Of a stretch of 64,000 nt of DNA, positions 16,729-23,322 are shown piece by piece. The translations under genes and the position numbers were made by a program. The notes under the pieces are model-generated. The model saw only the letters and a list, made by a program, of their open reading frames with translations, did not search any database and had not been told where the DNA came from. Origin of the DNA: Microtetraspora niveoalba (GTDB lineage Bacteria; Actinomycetota; Actinomycetes; Streptosporangiales; Streptosporangiaceae); contig NZ_BBYM01000020.1 in NCBI RefSeq assembly GCF_001570405.1, positions 106,733-170,732 of the forward strand, read 5' to 3'. Within the stretch, counting starts at the first letter, position 1. Every line of letters starts with the position of its first letter.

Positions 16729-17100
16729 TTAGATGCCGTCGTCGTCGCCTTCGCCGTCGAGCACGGCGGCGTTGGACAGGATCTCCGGCAGGTCGTCGTC
16801 GAACTCCTCACCGTCGCGGCCCACGCGGATGTTGTTGATCACGTGCTGGCGCTGGCGCTGGTGCTCGGTCTGACGCTCGTGCTGACGCTGGTGGTTGCGG
16901 TTGTGGTTGCGGTTGTGGTTGCGGTTGTGGCCGCGGCCACCCCAGCCGCCGCCGCAGCCGCCGCCGCAGCCGCCGCCCCAGGTCTGGACGACGGAGGCGC
17001 TCGCCGCGGTGGTGGTGGCGGCGGCGCCGAGCGCGACGGCTCCGCCGGTCAGCGCCGTGCTGATGGCGAGAAGCCCGACGACGTTCTTGAACTTGGGCAT
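16729..17100 (-). CDS. Array protein G: secreted array protein with acidic tail
   Basis: 123 residues. Signal peptide cleaved probably after AASA. The mature N-terminus SVVQTW and two Cys in Gly match C and D. Then N-H-N-R repeats, R-Q-H-E-R-Q repeats and HVINNIRVGRDG. The C-terminus is acidic (EEFDDDLPEIL ... DGEGDDDGI) in place of the Gly/Asn tail. AGGGAG precedes the ATG. The basic repeat tract combined with an acidic tail could allow assembly between subunits; that is speculation. Confidence 0.85.
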   Translation of the reverse strand: MPKFKNVVGLLAISTALTGGAVALGAAATTTAASASVVQTWGGGCGGGCGGGWGGRGHNRNHNRNHNRNHQRQHERQTEHQRQRQHVINNIRVGRDGEEFDDDLPEILSNAAVLDGEGDDDGI

Positions 17101-17201
17101 AGCGATTCTCCCTTGAAAGGAATTGATTTGCCCGACACTCTGACGTTCTCCGAATTCGGAGAATTCGCGGATGACCCTTACGTGGATCATCTTCGCGTCG
17201 T

Positions 17202-17231
17202 CTAGATTTCCTTCGGCGTCGAGCGATAAAC
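17202..17231 (-). promoter_or_regulatory. sigmaB/sigmaF-like promoter of array unit G
   Basis: GTTTATC, 13 bases, GGAAATCTAG on the minus strand; AGCGACAAG (17257-17265) 25 bases further upstream. Confidence 0.62.
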
Positions 17232-17404
17232 GGTGATCGGAGGCTTTTGCCGTCCGCTTGTCGCTTTATTGGAGACGTTGCGCGATTACTGCTACTTATG
17301 CGGTGATGTGCGCTATATGTCGCAATTGCGCCCTATGGTGAACGCCCTGAGGGGCGGGCGTGCGCCCCTATGGCGAACGCCCTGATGAGTGGGCGGGGAA
17401 CGCG

Positions 17405-17445
17405 AAAAGACCACCCGGTCGGCGGTGTACGCCGACCGGGTGGTC
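17405..17445 (-). terminator. Terminator of array unit H
   Basis: Perfect 16-bp stem GACCACCCGGTCGGCG / CGCCGACCGGGTGGTC with a 5-base loop, then TTTT on the minus strand. Confidence 0.85.
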
Positions 17446-17647
17446 CCGGTCTTGCTGTGGTGAGGGCTCCCGCGACTCCTCATTGCGGGAGCCCTCGGGT
17501 GTCATCGCGGTGGATCACCGTCCACCGCCCCGTGTAGTGCTCTCGTTCTTCCGTCGTGCCCGCGCTCTCCGTGAGGCTCGCGTCCGGCCGGAACCGCGGC
17601 TCCGGTGGAGCGTGGGCACGTCACGAATCCTTCGTCGCCTCCGTTGT

Positions 17648-17974
17648 TTAGAAGTCGTCGAAGCCCCGGTCGAAGCCCCGGTCGCGCTCACGGCCGACGC
17701 GGATGTTGTTGATCACGAACTGGCGCTGGTTCTGGTTCTGACGGTTGGTCTGGTGCTGACGGTTGTGGTTCCGGTTGAAGTTGCGGTTGTGGTTGCGGTT
17801 GCGGCCGCGGCCACCCCAGCCCCCGCCGCAGCCACCGCCGCAGCCGCCACACCCGACCTGGACCACGCCGGCGTTCGCCGCGGTGGTGGTGGTCGCCGCG
17901 CCGAGCGCCACGGCACCGCCGGTCAGCGCCGTGCTGATGGCGAGCCCCGCGATGACACTCTTGAACTTGGGCAT
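17648..17974 (-). CDS. Array protein H: shortest secreted array protein
   Basis: 108 residues, the first unit of the array in transcription order. Signal peptide MPKFKSVIAG ... AANA is almost that of A, so the two ends of the array resemble each other more than the middle. The mature part has three Cys in Gly, NRNHNRN/NFNRN repeats, N-R-Q-N-Q-N-Q-R-Q and FVINNIRVGR, then a short charged end (DRGFDRGFDDF). AGGGGG before the ATG. Confidence 0.85.
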   Translation of the reverse strand: MPKFKSVIAGLAISTALTGGAVALGAATTTTAANAGVVQVGCGGCGGGCGGGWGGRGRNRNHNRNFNRNHNRQHQTNRQNQNQRQFVINNIRVGRERDRGFDRGFDDF

Positions 17975-18075
17975 TGCGTTTCCCCCTTGAAAGGAATGGT
18001 CGCCCCGTTTTTCGACGTTTTTCAAATGCCTCTGAAAAACGACTCGGATGTCACTGGATGGTGCATCCTGGTTGT

Positions 18076-18105
18076 CTTGATTTCCGTGCAGAGCGCCCGA
18101 CAAAC
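18076..18105 (-). promoter_or_regulatory. sigmaB/sigmaF-like promoter of array unit H
   Basis: GTTTGTC, 13 bases, GGAAATCAAG on the minus strand; AGCGACAAG (18131-18139) 25 bases further upstream. The predicted transcript start leaves a leader of about 95-100 bases. Confidence 0.65.
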
Positions 18106-18263
18106 GGCAATCGTGCGCTTTTACTCCGCGCTTGTCGCTTTATTGACGATGTTGAACTCTTATTGCTGATTATGATGTGATATGTCCCGTAATGTCCGAT
18201 TTAGGATGGCGGGGTGGGGGAGGGCGATATCGTCGGAAGCGGCGGGTGGACAGAGGAGGACGC

Positions 18264-19166
18264 GTGGGTGCCGAGCCGATTCCGGACTGGCCGGGAGAGC
18301 TGATCGAGCTGGGAGACACGCGGATCCACGTACGGGCGACACCGAGCGGACCTGAGGAGCGGGCGGTGTTCGTCCACGGGCTCGCGGGCTCCGCCACCAA
18401 CTGGACCGACCTGATGGGCGAGCTGGCCGGCGAGGTCAGCGGCCGGGCCCTCGACCTGCCCGGAGCGGGCTTCTCGCCGGCGCCCCCCGACGGCGACTAC
18501 TCGGTGGACGGCCACGCCCGCGCGGTCGTCGCGCTGATCGAGCACCTCGGCGGCCCGGTCCACCTGTTCGGCAACTCTCTCGGCGGCGCGGTGTCCGTAC
18601 GCGTCGCGGCCACCCGGCCCGAACTGGTCAGGTCGCTCGTCCTCGTGTCACCCGCGCTGCCCGACCTGCTCCCCAGGTACGGCCCGGCCCGCGTGGCCGT
18701 CTCGGCCGCCCCGCGCGTCGGGGAGTGGGCGATCCGGCGGATGAGCGCGGTCCCCGCCGAGCGGCGGGTCCGGGCGACGCTCGGCATGTGCTACGCCGAC
18801 GTCGGCCGCGTCCACCCGGAACGCGTACGGCTCGCCGTGGAGGAGCTGCGCCGCCGGGACGCGCTGGAGCACGCGGGCCAGGCGCTGGTCGGCTCCGCCA
18901 GGGGCATCGTGGGCGAGTACTTCCGCACCGGGCCGGACAACCTGTGGCGGCAGGCCGCCCGGGTGACCGCGCCCACGCTGGTGATCCACGGCCTCAGGGA
19001 CCGGCTCGTGGACGCCCGGATGGCGCGGCGCGCCGGACGCGCGTTCCCCGATGTGCGTCTCGTCACAATCCCCAACGCCGGGCACGTCGCGCAGATGGAG
19101 TTTCCCGGGATCGTGGCCCGCGAGGCCGCCCGGCTGATCGCCGAGACACGCGTACGCGCCGGGTGA
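18264..19166 (+). CDS. Alpha/beta hydrolase
   Basis: A 300-residue alpha/beta hydrolase. VFVHGLAGSATNW forms the oxyanion region, G-N-S-L-G-G the nucleophile elbow, HGLRDRLV carries the acid, and NAGHVAQME the catalytic His. The GTG at 18264 is preceded by a strong GAGGAGG; the in-frame extension back to 18177 runs into the promoter zone of array unit H and was rejected. No signal peptide. Substrate unknown. It is divergent from the array. Confidence 0.82.
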   Translation: MGAEPIPDWPGELIELGDTRIHVRATPSGPEERAVFVHGLAGSATNWTDLMGELAGEVSGRALDLPGAGFSPAPPDGDYSVDGHARAVVALIEHLGGPVHLFGNSLGGAVSVRVAATRPELVRSLVLVSPALPDLLPRYGPARVAVSAAPRVGEWAIRRMSAVPAERRVRATLGMCYADVGRVHPERVRLAVEELRRRDALEHAGQALVGSARGIVGEYFRTGPDNLWRQAARVTAPTLVIHGLRDRLVDARMARRAGRAFPDVRLVTIPNAGHVAQMEFPGIVAREAARLIAETRVRAG

Positions 19167-19249
19167 CCTCCCGATTGGGGAATGCGGAAGGGCCCCGGTT
19201 AGGTTGTCACTAGATGCTTGTGATGACCCCCTGAAACGGGAGTGGGACT

Positions 19250-20428
19250 GTGTCGTTGCCACCGCTGGTAGAGCCGGCAGCAGAGCTGACCGTCGACGAG
19301 GTGCGCCGCTACTCGCGCCACCTGATCATCCCCGACGTGGGGATGGCCGGGCAGAAGCGGCTCAAGAACGCCAAGGTGCTCTGTGTGGGCGCGGGTGGCC
19401 TGGGTTCCCCCGCGCTGCTGTACCTCGCCGCGGCGGGCGTCGGCACGCTCGGCATCATCGACTTCGACGTCGTCGACGAGTCCAACCTGCAGCGTCAGGT
19501 CATCCACGGCCAGTCCGACGTCGGCCGCCTCAAGGCGGACTCCGCGGCGGCCAGCGTCCGCGAGATCAACCCGCTCGTCAACGTGGTGATCCACAACGTG
19601 GCCCTCACCACGGACAACGTGATGGACATCTTCTCCGGCTACGACCTGATCGTGGACGGCACCGACAACTTCGCCACGCGCTACATGGTCAACGACGCGG
19701 CGGTGCTGCTCGGCAAGCCGTACGTCTGGGGGTCCATCTACCGCTTCGACGGGCAGGCCAGCGTCTTCTGGTCGGAGCACGGGCCGTGCTACCGCTGCCT
19801 CTACCCCGAGCCCCCGCCCCCCGGCATGGTGCCGTCCTGCGCCGAGGGCGGCGTCCTCGGCGTGCTGTGCGCGTCGATCGGCTCCATCCAGGTCAACGAG
19901 GCCATCAAGGTCATCACGGGCATCGGCGAGCCGCTGGTCGGCCGTCTGATGATCTACGACGCGCTGGAGATGAAGTACCGCGACGTCAAGGTCCGCAAGG
20001 ACCCCGAGTGCCCGCTCTGCGGCAAGAACCCCACCATCACCGAGCTGATCGACTACGAGGCGTTCTGCGGCACCATCTCGGACGAGGCGCAGGAGGCCGC
20101 GGCCGGTGCCACGATCACGGCGCTCGAGCTCAAGGAGATGCAGGACCGCGGCGACGACGTCTACGTCATCGACGTCCGCGAGCAGAACGAGTACGAGATC
20201 GTCAACATCCCCGGCGCCGTGCTGATCCCCAAGGGCGAGTTCATCAACGGCTCCGCCCTGGAGGGGCTGCCGCAGGACAAGAAGATCGTCCTGCACTGCA
20301 AGTCGGGCGCCCGGTCGGCCGAGGTCCTCGCGATCCTCAAGAACGCCGGTTTCGCCGACGCCGTCCACGTCGGCGGCGGCGTGCTGAGCTGGATCAAGGC
20401 CGTCGACCCCTCGCTGCCCACCTACTGA
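19250..20428 (+). CDS. moeZ: MoeZ-type adenylyltransferase/sulfurtransferase
   Basis: 392 residues. The N-terminal ThiF/MoeB-type E1-like domain (residues 15-265) has the nucleotide-binding G-A-G-G-L-G-S, the adenylation-site D-N-L-Q-R-Q-like stretch and the zinc pairs CYRC and CPLC. The C-terminal rhodanese domain (about 285-390) has the persulfide cysteine in HCKSGARS. In mycobacteria MoeZ activates and sulfurates ubiquitin-like sulfur carriers for cysteine and molybdopterin synthesis. moaE at 57439 could use the same pathway. GTG start with GGGAG upstream; a strong hairpin follows the stop. Confidence 0.93.
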   Translation: MSLPPLVEPAAELTVDEVRRYSRHLIIPDVGMAGQKRLKNAKVLCVGAGGLGSPALLYLAAAGVGTLGIIDFDVVDESNLQRQVIHGQSDVGRLKADSAAASVREINPLVNVVIHNVALTTDNVMDIFSGYDLIVDGTDNFATRYMVNDAAVLLGKPYVWGSIYRFDGQASVFWSEHGPCYRCLYPEPPPPGMVPSCAEGGVLGVLCASIGSIQVNEAIKVITGIGEPLVGRLMIYDALEMKYRDVKVRKDPECPLCGKNPTITELIDYEAFCGTISDEAQEAAAGATITALELKEMQDRGDDVYVIDVREQNEYEIVNIPGAVLIPKGEFINGSALEGLPQDKKIVLHCKSGARSAEVLAILKNAGFADAVHVGGGVLSWIKAVDPSLPTY

Positions 20429-20436
20429 CGCACCGC

Positions 20437-20478
20437 CGCCGCGACCGCCGTCCCCCGATCGGGACGGCGGTCGCGGCG
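20437..20478 (+). terminator. Terminator after moeZ
   Basis: Perfect 18-bp inverted repeat CGCCGCGACCGCCGTCCC / GGGACGGCGGTCGCGGCG with a CCGATC loop, followed by a weak T-rich stretch. Confidence 0.75.
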
Positions 20479-20533
20479 TGGTCGTTTCGGCTTTTCGATG
20501 GATTTGTGCCGAGGTGGGGTTAAGGTCGCTGAC

Positions 20534-21253
20534 GTGAGTGGGACACGGACGTGGCCGGCGCTGATGGTGGCGTCCGCACTCACCGTGATCTGCGCCGTCA
20601 TCGCCGCGGTGGCGGCCGGCGCCGCGGCCGGCGAGCTCACCAGGGGCCCGAGCGCCGGCGAGCTGCGGCAGGCGTCCGCCGCCGAGGTCGCCCGCAGGTG
20701 GGAGCTCTGGCCCGCCGGCCGGATCTTCCCCGCCACCCTCGGTTACACCGGCGAGCAGGGCGGCCGGGAGAAGGCCAGGAGGGTCGGCATCTCCTCGCGC
20801 ACCGACTGCGCCGCCGCCGTCGACGCCCCCCTGCGCGCCCCCGTACGCGCGGCCGGATGCCGCGCCGTCCTGCGCGCCACCTACATGGACGAGCTCCAGG
20901 GGATCGTCGTCACGGTCGGCGTCGCCGCCTTCCCCGATCCCGTCTCCGCGTCGGCCGCCGAGGCGGCCTTCCCCAAGGCCGGGAAACCCTCGCCCGGGCT
21001 GCGGGCCCTGTCCTTCCCCGGCACCGTGACCGACCGGTTCAACGCCGACAGCCGCCAGGAGAGCACCGTCAGGCAGGCCGGGCCGTACGTCGTGCTGACG
21101 ACGGCCGGGCAGGTGGACGGTCGTCCGGCGCGCTGGGTCGGCAGGCAGCGCCCCACCATCTTCACCTTCACCGGCGATCTGGCCGGGCAGATCGCGGCGG
21201 CGCTCACCGCGCCCGCCGCGCCCGACTGCGACGCCAGGGAGTGGAGGTGCTGA
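20534..21253 (+). CDS. Membrane-anchored partner of mycosin-like protease (copy 1)
   Basis: A 239-residue protein with one N-terminal membrane segment (about residues 10-35) and an extracytoplasmic domain. It is a paralog of the protein at 22492: both contain A-R-R-W-x-x-W-P-x-G-x-x-F-P and C-A-A-A-V-D followed by a second Cys and L-R-A-T-Y. Two Cys pairs may form disulfides. No known function. It overlaps the following protease gene by 7 bases (GTGCTGA), so the pair is translationally coupled and likely works together at the membrane. The GTG at 20534 is chosen; upstream sequence lies in the gap after the moeZ terminator. Confidence 0.75.
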   Translation: MSGTRTWPALMVASALTVICAVIAAVAAGAAAGELTRGPSAGELRQASAAEVARRWELWPAGRIFPATLGYTGEQGGREKARRVGISSRTDCAAAVDAPLRAPVRAAGCRAVLRATYMDELQGIVVTVGVAAFPDPVSASAAEAAFPKAGKPSPGLRALSFPGTVTDRFNADSRQESTVRQAGPYVVLTTAGQVDGRPARWVGRQRPTIFTFTGDLAGQIAAALTAPAAPDCDAREWRC

Positions 21254-22482
21254 GGCCGCGCGTCCTCGCCGCGCTCGCGGCCCTCACGATCGCCCTCCTC
21301 CCCGGCGCGGCGCACGCCGACGACGTGCGGGCGAGCCAGGACGCCGTGCTGCGCACGCTCGACCTCACCCGCGCCTGGCGGGTCACCAAGGGCGCGGGCG
21401 TCACGGTCGCGGTCCTCGACTCCGGCGTCGACCCCCGCCACCGCGACCTCGCCGGATCCGTGATCACCGGCAGGGACTTCACGGCGGGGGCGAACCCCAA
21501 GGGCGTTCCCCCCACCCGCCTGCACGGCACGTACATGGCCTCGCTGATCGCCGGGCACGGGCACGGCCCCGGGCGCGAGGACGGCGTCATCGGCGTCGCG
21601 CCGGAGGCGAAGGTGCTCTCCGTGCGGGTGATCCTCGAAGACGAGGAGCCCGGCTTCCGCTCGTTCAACTCCGACGTCCGCTACGAGACCGTCGTCGCCA
21701 AGGGCATCAGGTACGCCGTGGACCGCGGCGCCGACGTGATCAACCTGTCGATCTCCAAGGACCTGCCGACGGAGGAGGAGCGGGACGCGATCCGGTACGC
21801 CATCTCCAAGGGCGTGGTCCTGGTCGCCGCGGCGGGCAACGACGGCGCGGGCAAGCGCGACGCGCCGTACTCCTATCCGGCGGCCATCCCCGGGGTCATC
21901 TCGGTCGCCGCGGTCACGCCCGCGCTGCGCCGCGCGACGTTCTCCAACCGCAACTCCTCGGTCATGGTGGCCGCGCCCGGCGTGGACATCCTCGGCGCGG
22001 GCCCCGGCGACGAGTACTGGGTCGGCCGGGGTACCTCCCAGGCGACCGCCCTGGTCTCCGGGGTCGCCGCGCTGATCAAGGCGCGCCATCCCCGGATGTC
22101 GCCCGCCCTGGTCGCGCAGGCCCTCACCTCCTCAGCCTCCACCAGGAACCGGTACAACACCGGCACCGGCTTCGGCGTGGTCAACGCGCACCGGGCCCTG
22201 ACCACGGCGGCGGACCTCGCGCGGCACCGCGCCACCGCGTCCGGGCCGGGCGTGCAGGATCCGGCGCGCAAGGTCGGCGCCGCGGAGCGCGACACCGAGC
22301 CCGTGGCGGTGGTCAGGCGCGACCAGCGGGCCATCGTCGTCTACGGCGCCGTCGGCGTCGCCGGGCTCATCGGCGCCGGCACCGGCCTGGTCGTCCTGGT
22401 CCTCCTCGTACGGCGGGCCAGGCGCGACGACGACGACACCCTGGCCCCGCCTGCTCCTTGGCGAACGGGGCCTCAGACGTAG
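21247..22482 (+). CDS. Mycosin-like S8 serine protease (intact triad)
   Basis: A 411-residue subtilisin-family protease with a signal peptide (about residues 1-23). The triad is complete: Asp in VAVLDSGVD, His in LHGTYMAS and Ser in GRGTSQAT; the oxyanion Asn is in AAAGND. A C-terminal transmembrane helix (VYGAVGVAG ... VLLV) is followed by a basic tail, the membrane topology of type VII secretion mycosins (MycP). No ESX component is visible here, so a type VII link is by family resemblance only. GTG start inside the end of the preceding gene. Confidence 0.88.
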   Translation: MLRPRVLAALAALTIALLPGAAHADDVRASQDAVLRTLDLTRAWRVTKGAGVTVAVLDSGVDPRHRDLAGSVITGRDFTAGANPKGVPPTRLHGTYMASLIAGHGHGPGREDGVIGVAPEAKVLSVRVILEDEEPGFRSFNSDVRYETVVAKGIRYAVDRGADVINLSISKDLPTEEERDAIRYAISKGVVLVAAAGNDGAGKRDAPYSYPAAIPGVISVAAVTPALRRATFSNRNSSVMVAAPGVDILGAGPGDEYWVGRGTSQATALVSGVAALIKARHPRMSPALVAQALTSSASTRNRYNTGTGFGVVNAHRALTTAADLARHRATASGPGVQDPARKVGAAERDTEPVAVVRRDQRAIVVYGAVGVAGLIGAGTGLVVLVLLVRRARRDDDDTLAPPAPWRTGPQT

Positions 22483-22491
22483 CATCGAGGT

Positions 22492-23322
22492 ATGTCGCCC
22501 GACCAGCCGGGGAAGCGGCCCGGCGCGCATCCGCGCAGCTCGTCCACGCGACGGGCGGAGGCGGCCCGGGCGGCGGCGGAGCGGGCCGCGCTCGCACGCG
22601 GCGTCCGGCTCCGTTCGACGTACCTCACGATCATGGGCGTCGTCCTCGCGGTCGCCGCGGTGAACGTCCTGCTCGGTGCGGTGGGCGTGCTCCGGGAGAC
22701 GCGCCCGCGCCCGCTGACCCAGTCGGAGCGCGCCCGGTACGCCCAGGAGGACGTCGCGCGCCGATGGCGGGCCTGGCCGGTCGGCATGGTCTTCCCCGAG
22801 GAGCTCGAGTACGCCGGGCTCGGCCGCGCGCAGCAGTACGCCCGCCGGGTGGGGGTGGCCCCCGAGACCTCCTGCGCGGCTGCGGTCGACTCGCCCGTGG
22901 CATCCGTGCTGCGCAGGTACCGCTGCCTCACGATGTTGCGGGCGACGTACGTGGACCAGACGGCGACGTTCGCCGTCACGGTCGGGGTGGCGGTGCTCCG
23001 CGACGAGCAGACCAGGGTGGACGCCGCGGCCAAGCTGCCGCAGGACGACCGGGTCGGCGTGCGGCCGGTCGCCTTTCCCAACACGGTTACGGACCTCTTC
23101 GGCGCGGCGCAGCGGCAGCGGACGAGCTGGGTCGGCGCCGGGCCGTACATCGTCTTCTCCTCGGTGGGGTACACCGACGGTCGGACCCGTGACTCCGTAC
23201 CTGCGGAGGAGCAGTTGAACAGCGAGATGTGGCCGGCCGCGCAGTCGATCGCCGCGCGCATCGCCCGATCCCTGGCCGAGCCGCCGGAGGTCCCGCGGTG
23301 CACCCAGGGGAACGTGTGCTGA
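22492..23322 (+). CDS. Membrane-anchored partner of mycosin-like protease (copy 2)
   Basis: 276 residues, paralog of the protein at 20534. The first 36 residues are cytoplasmic and Arg/Ala-rich, then one membrane segment (about 42-66) and an extracytoplasmic domain with the shared A-R-R-W-R-A-W-P, C-A-A-A-V-D and L-R-A-T-Y marks. ATG nine bases after the first protease stop. It overlaps the second protease gene by GTGCTGA, exactly as in copy 1. The two-gene module has therefore been duplicated as a unit. Confidence 0.75.
   Translation: MSPDQPGKRPGAHPRSSSTRRAEAARAAAERAALARGVRLRSTYLTIMGVVLAVAAVNVLLGAVGVLRETRPRPLTQSERARYAQEDVARRWRAWPVGMVFPEELEYAGLGRAQQYARRVGVAPETSCAAAVDSPVASVLRRYRCLTMLRATYVDQTATFAVTVGVAVLRDEQTRVDAAAKLPQDDRVGVRPVAFPNTVTDLFGAAQRQRTSWVGAGPYIVFSSVGYTDGRTRDSVPAEEQLNSEMWPAAQSIAARIARSLAEPPEVPRCTQGNVC

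Larger units (their letters stand above)
10579..18105 (-). repeat. Tandem array of eight paralogous secreted-protein units
   Basis: Eight consecutive minus-strand units, each with promoter, leader, small gene and (in seven) terminator. Start codons lie at 10938, 11995, 13099, 14195, 15293, 16231, 17100 and 17974. The middle units repeat every 1096-1104 bases and also share long stretches of intergenic sequence (for example around 12337-12400 and 13437-13500), so whole units were duplicated. The coding repeats are GC-rich and made of degenerate triplets encoding Asn, Arg, His and Gln. Nothing else, such as a processing enzyme, transporter or anchor, lies inside the array. Confidence 0.9.

Noticed and set aside
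10579..18105. Possible CRISPR array
   Set aside because: The repeats are about 1.1-kb gene units and coding triplets, not short identical repeats with unique spacers, and no cas gene is present.
10579..18105. Chaplin, rodlin or RiPP precursor family
   Set aside because: The proteins lack chaplin hydrophobic repeats, rodlin cores and a conserved leader/core split with modification enzymes nearby. Only the general idea of exported surface protein remains.
18177..18263. N-terminal extension of the alpha/beta hydrolase from an upstream start
   Set aside because: The extension is Gly/Arg-rich, overlaps the array promoter region and has no ribosome binding site; GTG 18264 has a strong one.
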